Assembly (NCBI RefSeq): GCF_016008875.1
Contig: NZ_JADTQG010000016.1
Span: forward strand, 108,333-172,332
Source: Ectopseudomonas mendocina
GTDB taxonomy: Bacteria > Pseudomonadota > Gammaproteobacteria > Pseudomonadales > Pseudomonadaceae
Length of the DNA stretch: 64,000 nt
Reading direction: 5' to 3'
The notes below the pieces were generated by a model. It was given only the letters and a program-made list of their open reading frames with translations, had not been told where the DNA came from and searched no databases. Positions within the stretch are counted from its first letter, which is position 1. Every line of letters begins with the position of its first letter. Shown here piece by piece: positions 43,303 through 52,421 of this stretch. A program made the translations under genes and the position numbers.

Positions 43303-45249
43303 ATGAGCGTGCGCTATTGCCTGATCGGCCTGCTGGGCCTGCTGTCACCACTGGCCATGGCCGATGAGGTGCTGGATCTGCCGGTTGCCGAGTCGCCGCT
43401 GTACGAGGTGAACTTCGTCGACACCGAGCTGGGCGAGTTCATCGACAGCGTGTCGCAGATCACCGGTACCACTTTCATCGTCGATCCCCGGGTCAAGGGC
43501 AAGGTCACGGTACGCACCGTGGAGCGGCACGACAGCGAGGCCATCTACGATATCTTCCTGGCGCAATTGCGGGCGCAGGGCTTTGCCGCCGTCAACCTGC
43601 CCAACGGCAGCGTGAAGATCGTGCCCGATCAGGCGGCGCGCCTGGAGCCGGTGCCGGTGGAGAGCGGCGAGCGCAAGGCCGGCGGCGACGGCATCGCCAC
43701 CCGTGTGTTCAGCGTGCGCAACGCAGCCAGCGAACAGTTGCTGGGCATTCTCAAACCACTGATCGATGCACGCGTCGGGGTCATCACGCCTTATCCGGCG
43801 GCGAACCTGCTGGTGGTGACCGACTGGCGCAGCAATCTTGAGCGCATCGACAGCCTGCTGGCCGAACTCGATCAGGTCAGCGACGAACCGCTGCAGGTGC
43901 TGCCGCTGCAGCATGCCAGCGCCGCCGATACCAGCCAGCTCGTCACCCGTCTGCTGGCGCGTGAGAAGGGCAACGACGATGTCCAGGTGGTTGCCGATCC
44001 GCGCAGCAACGCGCTGCTGGTGCGCGGCAGCGCCAGCGGCCGGGAGCGGGTGAGGGCACTGCTGGCGCAACTCGATCGTCCTGCCGGGCAGACCAAAAAT
44101 TCCAATACCCAGGTCATCTACCTGCGCCACGCCAATGCCGCCGAGGTGGTCAAGGTATTGCGTGGGCTCAGCCAGGAGGCCGCTGCTGCCGCAGGGGCGG
44201 GCCAGGAGGAGACGGTCGCGCGCCTGCCCGTCAGTGACTCGGGAGTGCGCCTGGAATACGAGGAGGGCACCAACGCCGTGGTCATGGTCGGCCCGGACAG
44301 CGAGCTGGCGACCTATCGCGCCATCGTCGAGCAACTGGATATCCGCCGCGCCCAGGTGGTGGTCGAGGCGATCATCGCCGAGGTCTCCGACTCGCGGGCC
44401 GAAGAGCTTGGCGTGCAGTGGCTGTTCGCCGATGAAAAGTTCGGTGCCGGGGTGGTCAACTTCGGCGCTGGCGGGGCGAACATCTCGGCCATCGCCGGTG
44501 CCGTCGCCAGCGGCGACAACAAGGCGCTCAGTAAGCTGCTGTCGGGCGTCAATGGCGTCACGGCCGGGCTGGGGCATTTCGGCGGTGGCTTCAACTTCGC
44601 CGTGCTGGTCAATGCGCTCAAGAGCAACAGCGGCTTCAACCTGCTGTCGACGCCGACGCTGCTGACGCTGGATAACGCCGAGGCATCGATTCTGGTGGGG
44701 CAGGAAGTGCCCTTCGTTACCGGCTCGGTGACCCAGAACAACGCCAACCCTTACCAGACCATCGAGCGTCGCGAAGTCGGGGTGAAGCTGCGTATCCGGC
44801 CGCAGATCAACGTCGACAACAGCGTGCGCCTGGACATCGTGCAGGAGGTTTCCTCGCTGGCCGACAACGCCTCCGCCAGTGATGTGATCACCAACAAGCG
44901 CGAGATCAAGACCAAGGTGATGGTCGAGGACAACGGCCTGATCATCCTCGGCGGCCTGATCAGCGATGAAGTGACCAGCAACGCGCAGAAGGTCCCGCTG
45001 CTGGGCGATATCCCCGGCCTGGGCCATCTGTTTCGCTCCAACGGGCAGTCGGGTGTTAAGCAAAACCTGATGGTGTTCATCCGCCCGCGCATCCTGCGTG
45101 ACGACGCCAGCATCGCGGCCTACAGCACCGACAAGTACCAGGGGCTGCGGCGCGAAACCGGGTTGCCGCTGTCTTCGCTCGACGATGCCGACAGCCTGCA
45201 GCGCCTGTTCCCGGCGAGCCGCGCACGTCTTGGCGAGGGCGCCTGGTGA
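43303..45249 (+). CDS. gspD: Type II secretion outer-membrane secretin GspD
   Basis: A 648-residue secretin with a Sec signal peptide (cut after AMA). Domains in order: N0 (about 30-105), N1-N3 (to about 340) and the C-terminal secretin gate (from about 345, with VVVEAIIAEVSDSRAEELGVQW, the NLLSTPTLLTLDNAEA strand and VPLLGDIPGLGHLFRS). It forms the outer-membrane channel. It ends with a TGATG overlap with gspE. No pilotin gene is next to it. Confidence 0.95.
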   Translation: MSVRYCLIGLLGLLSPLAMADEVLDLPVAESPLYEVNFVDTELGEFIDSVSQITGTTFIVDPRVKGKVTVRTVERHDSEAIYDIFLAQLRAQGFAAVNLPNGSVKIVPDQAARLEPVPVESGERKAGGDGIATRVFSVRNAASEQLLGILKPLIDARVGVITPYPAANLLVVTDWRSNLERIDSLLAELDQVSDEPLQVLPLQHASAADTSQLVTRLLAREKGNDDVQVVADPRSNALLVRGSASGRERVRALLAQLDRPAGQTKNSNTQVIYLRHANAAEVVKVLRGLSQEAAAAAGAGQEETVARLPVSDSGVRLEYEEGTNAVVMVGPDSELATYRAIVEQLDIRRAQVVVEAIIAEVSDSRAEELGVQWLFADEKFGAGVVNFGAGGANISAIAGAVASGDNKALSKLLSGVNGVTAGLGHFGGGFNFAVLVNALKSNSGFNLLSTPTLLTLDNAEASILVGQEVPFVTGSVTQNNANPYQTIERREVGVKLRIRPQINVDNSVRLDIVQEVSSLADNASASDVITNKREIKTKVMVEDNGLIILGGLISDEVTSNAQKVPLLGDIPGLGHLFRSNGQSGVKQNLMVFIRPRILRDDASIAAYSTDKYQGLRRETGLPLSSLDDADSLQRLFPASRARLGEGAW

Positions 45250-46703
45250 TGCAGCTGTTGCCCTACCGGCTGGCGCGCCAGGCCGGCCTGGCCGTGGTCC
45301 CGGGGGACGCCGGCTGGCAGCTGTGGCTGCGCGAGGACGCCGACAGCGCCCAGTTGCAGGAGCTGCTGCGCGTACAAGGGCGGCCCGCGTCGGTGTGCCA
45401 GTTGTCGCGGGCCGCCTTCGATGAGCGCCTGGGCGGTTTGTACCAGGCCGGCGAAGGCGCAGCCGAGGCGCTGATCGAAGGCATTGGCGAGCAGGTCGAT
45501 CTGGACAGCCTGATGAGCGAAATGCCGCGTATCGAGGATCTGCTGGAAAGTGATGACGAGGCGCCGGTGATCCGCCTTATCAACGGCCTCTTTGCTCAGG
45601 CCCTGCAGCGTCAGGCATCGGATATCCACATCGAGACCTTCGAGCAGAGCCTAGTGGTGCGCCTGCGTGTCGACGGTCATCTGCAGGAAGTGCTGCGGCC
45701 GCCGCGCGCCCTGTCGGCCATGCTGGTGTCGCGGATCAAGGTCATGGCGCGCCTGGACATCGCCGAGAAACGCCAGCCGCAGGATGGCCGCATCACCCTG
45801 CGGGCCGCCGGGCGCGAAGTCGATGTGCGCGTTTCCACTCTGCCGGGCATCCATGGCGAGCGGGTGGTGATGCGGGTGCTGGACAAGCAGGCGAGCCTGC
45901 TGGCGCTGGATAACCTGGGCATGCCCTCGGCCGTTGCCCAGGGGCTGCGCGGTTGCCTGGCGCGGCCCAATGGCATCGTCCTGTCCACCGGGCCGACCGG
46001 CTCGGGCAAGACCACCACGCTGTACGCCTGCCTCAATAGTCTCAACGATGGCAGTCGCAATATCCTCACTGTCGAAGACCCGGTGGAATACGCCATCGCC
46101 GGCATCGGCCAGACGGCGATCAACCCACGTGCCGGCCTGACCTTCGCCAGCGGCCTGCGTGCCATCCTGCGCCAGGACCCGGACGTGATCATGCTCGGCG
46201 AAATCCGTGACCGCGAGACCGCGCAGATTGCCGTGCAGGCCAGCCTTACCGGCCACCTGGTACTTTCTACGCTGCACACCAATAGTGCCGTTGGTGCGGT
46301 GACGCGCCTGCGCGACATGGGTATCGAGCCCTTTCTGATCGCCTCCTGCCTGCGCGGAGTGCTGGCCCAGCGTCTGGTGCGGCGCCTTTGCCATTGCGCC
46401 GAGCGCCGCCCGCTGCAACCAGCGGAGCAGGCGCTGCTGCCGGAACTGAGCGATCTGCAGCACAGCTATCACCCGCGCGGCTGCGAACAGTGCCGCGGCA
46501 CGGGCTACCAGGGGCGTCTGGGTCTCTACGAATTCGTCGAGCTGGATGCCGAGCTGATTGCCCTGTTGTACGACGGTGCGAGTGAAGTGGCCATGCAGCA
46601 GTACCTGCAAGGTCGTCGGCAGAGCCTGTCAGGCATGGCGGCAGCCAGCGTGGCGGCAGGGCAGACCAGCCTTGCCGAAATCCTGCGAGCGGTGCAGGGC
46701 TGA
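45249..46703 (+). CDS. gspE: Type II secretion ATPase GspE
   Basis: A 484-residue hexameric assembly ATPase. An N1E domain leads to the core: Walker A GPTGSGKTTT (about 248-256), the Asp and His boxes, and Walker B around DPDVIMLGEIRD. A four-cysteine zinc module is visible (RLCHCAER and CEQCRGTGYQGR). It powers pseudopilus growth and docks on GspL. ATG 45249 is chosen over GTG 45246. Confidence 0.96.
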   Translation: MQLLPYRLARQAGLAVVPGDAGWQLWLREDADSAQLQELLRVQGRPASVCQLSRAAFDERLGGLYQAGEGAAEALIEGIGEQVDLDSLMSEMPRIEDLLESDDEAPVIRLINGLFAQALQRQASDIHIETFEQSLVVRLRVDGHLQEVLRPPRALSAMLVSRIKVMARLDIAEKRQPQDGRITLRAAGREVDVRVSTLPGIHGERVVMRVLDKQASLLALDNLGMPSAVAQGLRGCLARPNGIVLSTGPTGSGKTTTLYACLNSLNDGSRNILTVEDPVEYAIAGIGQTAINPRAGLTFASGLRAILRQDPDVIMLGEIRDRETAQIAVQASLTGHLVLSTLHTNSAVGAVTRLRDMGIEPFLIASCLRGVLAQRLVRRLCHCAERRPLQPAEQALLPELSDLQHSYHPRGCEQCRGTGYQGRLGLYEFVELDAELIALLYDGASEVAMQQYLQGRRQSLSGMAAASVAAGQTSLAEILRAVQG

Positions 46704-46706
46704 GCC

Positions 46707-47909
46707 ATGCCGACCTATCGCTATCAGGCCGTCGATTTGGCCGGACGCAGCCACAAGGCCAGCCTGCAGGCCGAGAGCGAGCGCCATGCGCGGCAGTTGC
46801 TGCGCGAGCAGGGGCTGTTCGCCCGCGATCTGCAACGGCATGAGAACGATCGTCAGCCGGCACGGCGCCAGCGCGTCGACCGTGCCCAATTGTGCGAGCT
46901 GACCCGGCAGCTGGCGACCCTGACCGGCGCGGGGATTCCCTTGGTCGATGCCCTGGCCACGCTGCAGCGGCAACTGGTGCAGCCGGCGCTGCGCAACCTG
47001 CTGGTGGCGGTCAGTGGCAGCCTCGCCGAGGGCCTGGGCCTGGCGCGCAGCTTGGCGCGCCAGGGCGGCGTCTTTTCACCGCTGTACTGCGCGTTGGTGG
47101 AGGCCGGCGAGCGCTCCGGGCGCCTTGCGCCGGTGCTGGAACGCCTGGCCGAGCACCTGGAGCAGAGCCAGCGCCAGCGGCACAAGGCGCGCACCGCGCT
47201 CATCTATCCCAGTGTGCTGATGGGCGTGTCGCTCGTAGTGGTGATCGGCCTGATGACCTTCGTCGTGCCGCGCCTCACCGAACAGTTCGCCCATGCCGGG
47301 CAAGGCCTGCCGTGGATCACTTCGCTGCTGATCGGCATCAGCAACGCCCTGCTGGTGTGCGGTCCATGGCTGCTGGGCCTGGGCGTCGTGCTGGCGCTGG
47401 TGGCCGGCTGGCTTCTGCGCAAGCCGCAGTGGTGCCTGCGTCGAGACGATCTGCTGCTGCGCCTGCCGCGCCTCGGGGGGCTGCTGCAGGGGCTGGAAAG
47501 CGCGCGCCTGTCACGCAGCCTGGCGATTCTCGTCGGCAGTGGCGTGCCCCTGCTGGAGGCGCTGCAGGTCGCCGCTGCCACGGTCGACAACCGGCGCATC
47601 CGCCTGGCTCTGGAACGCGTCACCCATGAAGTGCGCGGAGGCGTGAGCCTGCACCGTGCTCTGGAGGCCAGCGGGCATTTTCCGCCGCTGCTGCTGAACA
47701 TGGTCGCCAGCGGCGAGGCCAGCGGCACGCTGCCGGACATGCTCGAGCGGGTTGCCGATAACCAGGAGCGCGGTTTTGCCCGCCAGGTGGACACCGCGAT
47801 GGCGCTGTTCGAGCCGCTGATGATTCTGCTCATGGGCGCGGTGGTGCTGTTCATCGTCCTGGCCGTACTGCTACCGATCCTTCAACTCAACCAGGGCCTG
47901 ACACTATGA
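46707..47909 (+). CDS. gspF: Type II secretion inner-membrane platform protein GspF
   Basis: A 400-residue polytopic protein with two repeated T2SSF cytoplasmic domains (about 65-185 and 270-390) and three membrane helices (about 170-195, 215-240, 375-395). It starts MPTYRYQAVDLAGR, typical for GspF, and carries the repeated GERSGRLAPVLERLAE and GEASGTLPDMLERVAD family signatures. It follows gspE by 3 bases. Confidence 0.95.
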   Translation: MPTYRYQAVDLAGRSHKASLQAESERHARQLLREQGLFARDLQRHENDRQPARRQRVDRAQLCELTRQLATLTGAGIPLVDALATLQRQLVQPALRNLLVAVSGSLAEGLGLARSLARQGGVFSPLYCALVEAGERSGRLAPVLERLAEHLEQSQRQRHKARTALIYPSVLMGVSLVVVIGLMTFVVPRLTEQFAHAGQGLPWITSLLIGISNALLVCGPWLLGLGVVLALVAGWLLRKPQWCLRRDDLLLRLPRLGGLLQGLESARLSRSLAILVGSGVPLLEALQVAAATVDNRRIRLALERVTHEVRGGVSLHRALEASGHFPPLLLNMVASGEASGTLPDMLERVADNQERGFARQVDTAMALFEPLMILLMGAVVLFIVLAVLLPILQLNQGLTL

Positions 47910-47923
47910 AGAGGAGAACTGTC

Positions 47924-48358
47924 ATGCACGACAAGCGAAACCACCAGCGCGGCTTCACGCTCATGGAAATCATGGTGGTGATCTTCATCATGGGCCTGCT
48001 CGTCGCCGTGGTCGCCCCCAGCGTGCTGGGCAGCCAGGACAAAGCCGTGAAGCAGAAGGTGATGGCCGATCTCTCGAGTCTGGAGCAGGCGCTGGACATG
48101 TATCGCCTGGACAACCTGCGCTTTCCCAGCAGCGAGCAGGGCCTGGCTGCGCTGATCAGCAAACCTGTTGTCGAGCCGCTGCCACGCGCCTGGCGGGATG
48201 ATGGTTATATCCGCCGCCTGCCCGCGGACCCTTGGGGCGCGCCCTACCAGTACCGTAGCCCCGGCGAGCATGGCCGTTTCGATGTCTTTTCCCTGGGTGC
48301 TGACGGCCTCGAAGGTGGCGAAGGGATGGATGCAGACCTGGGCAACTGGGACCTGTAA
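47924..48358 (+). CDS. gspG: Type II secretion major pseudopilin GspG
   Basis: A 144-residue major pseudopilin. The prepilin cleavage site is QRG before FTLMEIMVVIFIMG with Glu at +5. The C-terminal calcium-binding loop region is seen as RLPADPWGAPYQYRSPGEHG and GADGLEGGEG. ATG 47924 has GAGGAG (47911-47916) correctly spaced; ATG 47906, which overlaps gspF, is also in frame. PilD is the expected peptidase and is not in this window. Confidence 0.95.
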   Translation: MHDKRNHQRGFTLMEIMVVIFIMGLLVAVVAPSVLGSQDKAVKQKVMADLSSLEQALDMYRLDNLRFPSSEQGLAALISKPVVEPLPRAWRDDGYIRRLPADPWGAPYQYRSPGEHGRFDVFSLGADGLEGGEGMDADLGNWDL

Positions 48359-48361
48359 GCG

Positions 48362-48808
48362 GTGCGCGAGCGCGGGTTCAGTCTGCTCGAACTGCTGGTG
48401 GTGCTGTTCATCGCCGGCCTGCTGACCAGCCTCAGCGTGGCCTGGGTGGACGGCGAGCAGAGTGCTGCGCGCCAGGCCCTGGAGCGGCTTGCCGCGGCCG
48501 CGCGCAGCCAGGCCGGGCTGGCCGTGCATGCAGGGCAGGTGCAGGGCTTGCGCTGGACGGGCGAACGACCGGAGTTCGTGCGCCAGGTCGAGGGCGACAG
48601 CCAGCCGGCCTGGCAGGTCGAGCCGGTGGCCCTGGGCGACTGGCCCAGGGAGTTGCGCCCGGACTGGCCGGCCAGCGACGAGCCGCGCCTGGTGGTCTCG
48701 GCCACCGGTCTGGTGCGAGGTGATGCGCTGCGCTGGAGCTGGCCCGGTGGCGCCGAGGTTTGGCGCTGGGATGCCCAAGGGCGGCTGCAGCGGACGTTGC
48801 AGCCATGA
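48362..48808 (+). CDS. gspH: Type II secretion minor pseudopilin GspH
   Basis: A 148-residue minor pseudopilin starting GTG 48362, 3 bases after gspG. The cleavage site is MRERG before FSLLELLVVLFIAG (Glu +5). The C-domain is beta-rich with several tryptophans (LRWSWPGGAEVWRW). It is assigned as GspH by its place between gspG and gspI. Confidence 0.9.
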   Translation: MRERGFSLLELLVVLFIAGLLTSLSVAWVDGEQSAARQALERLAAAARSQAGLAVHAGQVQGLRWTGERPEFVRQVEGDSQPAWQVEPVALGDWPRELRPDWPASDEPRLVVSATGLVRGDALRWSWPGGAEVWRWDAQGRLQRTLQP

Positions 48809-49170
48809 GGCGCCAGCGCGGTTTCACCCTGCTGGAGGTTACGGTGGCCCTCGGTATTGCCGCCTTGCTCGCCGTCATCAGCAGCCAGGCGCTGCGTCAG
48901 CGCCTGGCGGTGCAGCAGAGCGTGCAGCAGCACCAGGCGGGGTTGTTGTGCGCCAGGGAACTGGAGGCGCGTTTTGCCGTGGAACGTTTCTGGCCGACAG
49001 GCTCCTCGGCTGCTGGCGTGCTTCGCCAGGGGCGGGTCGACTGCCACTGGCGCCTGCAGGTGCAGGGCACTGGCGTGAACCGGCTGCGCCGGGGCGATCT
49101 GAGTTTGTTCGCCGACCGGGACGGACGCGCATCGATGGGCCAGTATCTGGTGTTTCTGGTGCGCCCATGA
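48805..49170 (+). CDS. gspI: Type II secretion minor pseudopilin GspI
   Basis: A 121-residue minor pseudopilin with cleavage site MRRQRG before FTLLEVTVALGI (Glu +5) and the short C-domain typical of GspI. It joins GspJ and GspK in the pseudopilus tip. ATG 48805 overlaps gspH by 4 bases (ATGA), and the gene's own stop overlaps gspJ the same way. Confidence 0.9.
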   Translation: MRRQRGFTLLEVTVALGIAALLAVISSQALRQRLAVQQSVQQHQAGLLCARELEARFAVERFWPTGSSAAGVLRQGRVDCHWRLQVQGTGVNRLRRGDLSLFADRDGRASMGQYLVFLVRP

Positions 49171-49757
49171 GAACCGAACAACAGGGCCTGACCCTGATCG
49201 AGCTGCTGGTCGCGCTGGCGCTTACCGCCATGCTCGGCGTACTGCTCGCGGCACTGGTCAGCGGCTGGAGCAGCGTTCGCGAGCGCCTGCAGGACAGCGG
49301 GCAAGGCAGCGCCGTGCTGGATTTCTGCCTGGCGCTGGAACGACGTTTCGACACCCTGGTGCTGCGCCAGCTGTATGAGCGGAGGATGCCGCTGGAGGCC
49401 CGCTGGCTGGACTGGCACGAGGGGCAAACTCAGTTGCAGTGGGTGGCCCTCGATGCCTGGGTGGGAGAGGCCGGCACCTCGCGCCTGCAGCGTCAGCGGC
49501 TGCGCTTCGACGCCCGTAATCAGCGCCTGGGCGTGTTTACCAGTAACGATCTGTACGCCCCTGACCAGGCGCGCTGGGTCGCCCGCGAACAATTGTCGGG
49601 TGTGGACGCCGTGCAGCTGAGCTTTCGCCAGGAAGGACGCTGGGTGGCCGCGCCGTCCCCTGACCTGCTGCGGCCTGACCGCGGCGTACGCCTGACTTTC
49701 CAACGTGATGGAGCACCGTATGTATGCACCTTCGCCCTGCCCTGGGGGCGTCTATGA
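49167..49757 (+). CDS. gspJ: Type II secretion minor pseudopilin GspJ
   Basis: A 196-residue minor pseudopilin. The cleavage site is TEQQG before LTLIELLVALALT (Glu +5). It has the long beta-rich C-domain of GspJ, the partner of GspI and GspK at the tip. ATG 49167 overlaps gspI by 4 bases. A much longer open frame through gspH and gspI in this phase is an artefact of GC content. Confidence 0.9.
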   Translation: MRTEQQGLTLIELLVALALTAMLGVLLAALVSGWSSVRERLQDSGQGSAVLDFCLALERRFDTLVLRQLYERRMPLEARWLDWHEGQTQLQWVALDAWVGEAGTSRLQRQRLRFDARNQRLGVFTSNDLYAPDQARWVAREQLSGVDAVQLSFRQEGRWVAAPSPDLLRPDRGVRLTFQRDGAPYVCTFALPWGRL

Positions 49758-50854
49758 AGCCTGAACGCTGGCGGCGCAACCTGCGTCCCTGGCTGCTGCT
49801 GCGGCCCTCGACAGAGGCTGAGTCGTGGCAGTGGGCCCGCGTGGAGGACGGTCGGGTCCGCGCGTCGGGCAGCGGCGAGCCGCCGACAATGGCCAGGGCT
49901 CGTGTGGCGCTGTTGATCCCGGCGGAGGTCTGCAGTCACTTTCACCTGCAGGCACCACCGGGGCTGAAGCGTCACGAATGGCCGCTGTTGCTCGAAGACC
50001 GCCTGCTGCAGCCCGCCGAGCAGGTATCGATCGGCTGCATCGACCGACAGCCCGGCTGGCTGGAACTGGTCTGCGTCGATGCGCAGCGGCTGCAGCGCTG
50101 GTCGGCGTGCTGCCAGGCCTGGGGCCTTCAACCCGAGCGCTGCTGGGCCGAGCTGCAACTGCTGCCACGGGCAGAACCCTCGCAAGTGCTGGGCTGGCAA
50201 CGTGAGCCCGGGCTGCAGCTGTACAAGCGTGCCTCGGCTGCGGGACAGCAGTTCTGGCTGGCCTGGCCCGAGACGCTGGGTGAGCCGCCAGAGGCCGGTG
50301 GATACGCGGGCGCGGTGGTGCAAACGGACGGCCCCTGGCCGGAGCAACTTCCGCCACTCGACAACCTGCCCGGCACCTTCGACCTCCAGACCGGCAAGCG
50401 CCGCTGGCTCGCCTCCGGGCTGCGGCTGGACTGGCGCCTGCCCGCGGCCTGCCTGGCCCTGACCATGCTCTGGGGCGGGATCTGGGCAAGCCAGCAATGG
50501 CGCCAGCAGGCGCAGTACCAGCAGCAGGTGTGGGCGGTGACCGGCGCTGCCGAGCCTCTGCCCCAGGCTACCCAGCACCTCAGGCGTCTGCGTGAGGAAG
50601 CGGACGAGCAGCGCCTGCGCCTGCGTCAGGTCGAGCAGTTGCAGGCGCGTGTCAGTCAGTGGTTGTCGCAGCAGGATGCCAGGCAGCTTGACGGCGTGGC
50701 TTACGACGGCCGCAGTTGGCGCCTGCGATTGAACGGCGACGACGATGGCGCAGCTCCCTGGCAGGCGTTCGCCGACGAGGTAGGGGTGGTGGCCCGAGTC
50801 GAGCAGCAGCCTGGCAACCAGAACATATCCTTCGACTTGGAGGCCGGCCCATGA
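49754..50854 (+). CDS. gspL: Type II secretion platform protein GspL
   Basis: A 366-residue bitopic protein. The N-terminal cytoplasmic part (about 1-235) is the actin-like domain that binds GspE. A membrane helix (about 236-254, LPAACLALTMLWGGIWAS) leads to a small periplasmic ferredoxin-like domain after a Gln/Arg-rich coiled coil. ATG 49754 overlaps gspJ by 4 bases. Sequence drift is high, as usual for GspL; layout and position make the call. Confidence 0.87.
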   Translation: MKPERWRRNLRPWLLLRPSTEAESWQWARVEDGRVRASGSGEPPTMARARVALLIPAEVCSHFHLQAPPGLKRHEWPLLLEDRLLQPAEQVSIGCIDRQPGWLELVCVDAQRLQRWSACCQAWGLQPERCWAELQLLPRAEPSQVLGWQREPGLQLYKRASAAGQQFWLAWPETLGEPPEAGGYAGAVVQTDGPWPEQLPPLDNLPGTFDLQTGKRRWLASGLRLDWRLPAACLALTMLWGGIWASQQWRQQAQYQQQVWAVTGAAEPLPQATQHLRRLREEADEQRLRLRQVEQLQARVSQWLSQQDARQLDGVAYDGRSWRLRLNGDDDGAAPWQAFADEVGVVARVEQQPGNQNISFDLEAGP

Positions 50855-51237
50855 CCTTCATCTTGTCGCCGCGCATGCGGCAGTGGCTGGCGCTGGGCTG
50901 CATCGGCGTGCTGTTGGCAATCCTGGCCGGGCGTGAAGTACTGGCCCGCTGGCAGACGCTGCAACAGTGGCGCAGCCTGGCCACGTCGGCGGCGGCTCTG
51001 CAGGTTCGCGCGCCCCTTGTCATCGAGCAGTTGCGTCAATCCGCCGAGCAGGGCCGGCTCAGCATCGAGCTGGCTGAGGTGCGCGAGGGCAATTGGCTGC
51101 TGACGGGCAGGGTGAGCGATGAGCGACACCTGCACGACTGGTTGCTGCACATTCGCGGCGAAGGGGCCAAGCCTCTTGGCTGGAATCTGCAGCGGGGTGA
51201 ATCCGATCTCGGCTTCGAAGTGGTGATCAGCCCATGA
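50851..51237 (+). CDS. gspM: Type II secretion platform protein GspM
   Basis: A 128-residue bitopic protein: short cytoplasmic start, membrane helix at about 10-28 (WLALGCIGVLLAILAG), then a coiled coil and a small periplasmic domain. It pairs with GspL. It overlaps gspL and gspN by 4 bases each. Shorter than enteric GspM (about 160 residues). Called by position and architecture. Confidence 0.83.
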   Translation: MTFILSPRMRQWLALGCIGVLLAILAGREVLARWQTLQQWRSLATSAAALQVRAPLVIEQLRQSAEQGRLSIELAEVREGNWLLTGRVSDERHLHDWLLHIRGEGAKPLGWNLQRGESDLGFEVVISP

Positions 51238-51890
51238 AGCGACGTGCTGCCTGGTGTGCGCTGGTTTTCCTGCTCACCTTGCTCAGCCAGTGGCCGGCGC
51301 GCTGGCTAGCCGAGCCCCTGATGCTACCCGTGACGGGCTTGAGTGGCAGCCTCTGGCACGGCCAGGCCAAGCGGCTCGCCGAGATCGACCGCCCGGCCTG
51401 GCACCTGCAGCCCTGGCGCCTGCGGGCAGAATTCAGCGGGGGCTGGCAGGGGCAGCGCTGGGATCTGCGCATGCAGGGCTGGCCCTGGGACTGGCAGGTG
51501 CTGGTGCAACCCGGTGAACGCTATGCCGGCCAAGCCGGCAGCTACCGGTTGGCCGGGCACTGGCAGGGGCGTATTGCATTGCAGGGTAGCGCCACTCAGT
51601 GCCGGCGAGCGCAAGGGCAGGTGAGCGTAACCTCGCTCGAGTTGCAGGCGCCCTGGCAACTGCCGCTGGGCCAGGCCGCCTTGCAGCTGGACTGTTCAGC
51701 CGGTATGAAACTGTTGGCGAAGCTGCAGCTGGCCGACCAGCACCAGGCCGAACTGGAGGCGGACATTCTTGGCCGGCGAGCGAAGCTGGAGGGCGCCGTC
51801 GAGGCGGGGGCGGCGATCTATCCTATGCTGGTCAGCGCCCAGTGGCTGACACCGGGCGACACGCGTCTGGCACGCAATATTCGCTGGTAG
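51234..51890 (+). CDS. gspN: Type II secretion protein GspN
   Basis: A 218-residue protein with an N-terminal membrane anchor (about 6-22, AWCALVFLLTLLSQWPA) and a periplasmic Trp-rich beta domain (LSGSLWHGQAKRL, GWPWDWQVLV). This matches GspN, an accessory T2SS protein that is not always essential. It overlaps gspM by 4 bases and is the last gene of the operon. Its stop is 8 bases from the stop of the convergent L,D-transpeptidase gene, with no terminator between them. Confidence 0.85.
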   Translation: MKRRAAWCALVFLLTLLSQWPARWLAEPLMLPVTGLSGSLWHGQAKRLAEIDRPAWHLQPWRLRAEFSGGWQGQRWDLRMQGWPWDWQVLVQPGERYAGQAGSYRLAGHWQGRIALQGSATQCRRAQGQVSVTSLELQAPWQLPLGQAALQLDCSAGMKLLAKLQLADQHQAELEADILGRRAKLEGAVEAGAAIYPMLVSAQWLTPGDTRLARNIRW

Positions 51891-51898
51891 GCAGGCGG

Positions 51899-52402
51899 CT
51901 AGGGCCTGATTTCGATCAGCGTGCCATCCTTGACCAGGCTCCAGACCTCGCGCATGTCGTCGTTCTTCATGGCGATGCAGCCTTCGGTCCAGTCCAGCGT
52001 ATGGAAGAACCACTCCGGGTACTCCTCGTCCAGCGGCGTGCCGTGAATCATGATCATGCTGCCTGGCGGTACGCCGGCTTCCTTGGCCTTGGCCAGGTCG
52101 CGGGCGTTGGGGTAGGAGATGTGCAGCGACAGCTGGTACTTGTCGCTCGGCTTGCGCCAGTCGATCCAGTAGAAGCCTTCTGGTGTACGCAGGTCGCCTT
52201 CGCGCTGCTTGGCGCCATTGGGCTGCTTGCCCAGGGAAATGCGGTAGGACTTGATGGTTTCGCCGCGCTGCTGCAGGTGCAGTTTGCGTTCGGACTTGAG
52301 CACCAGCACCTTGTCCACGGTGCGGCTGCCGGTCGCTGGCGTGGTGCTGGCCAGGGCGTTGAAGCTGAGAGTCAGGCAGAGCAGGGGCAACAACCAGCGC
52401 AT
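51899..52402 (-). CDS. L,D-transpeptidase (YkuD) family protein
   Basis: A 167-residue periplasmic protein with a signal peptide (cut after NALA) and one YkuD domain. The catalytic motif is H120 (MIHGTP) followed by C142 in WTEGCIAM. Such enzymes cross-link peptidoglycan or anchor lipoproteins; this small single-domain form is of the ErfK/YafK class, whose exact activity varies. ATG 52402 is chosen over 52465, which adds a poor N-terminus. It follows a Nudix gene by 19 bases on the same strand. Confidence 0.88.
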   Translation of the reverse strand: MRWLLPLLCLTLSFNALASTTPATGSRTVDKVLVLKSERKLHLQQRGETIKSYRISLGKQPNGAKQREGDLRTPEGFYWIDWRKPSDKYQLSLHISYPNARDLAKAKEAGVPPGSMIMIHGTPLDEEYPEWFFHTLDWTEGCIAMKNDDMREVWSLVKDGTLIEIRP

Positions 52403-52421
52403 CGGGGATCGTCCGCAAGGG

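Noticed and set aside
43345..45063. 572-codon open frame opposite gspD, and similar frames opposite der, guaB, guaA and ffh
   Set aside because: All lie fully inside well-identified genes on the opposite strand and show only mirrored codon bias.
48462..49757. 431-codon frame spanning gspH, gspI and gspJ
   Set aside because: Only the part from 49167 matches a family (GspJ); the upstream part is out of frame with gspH and gspI, which have clear pseudopilin starts.
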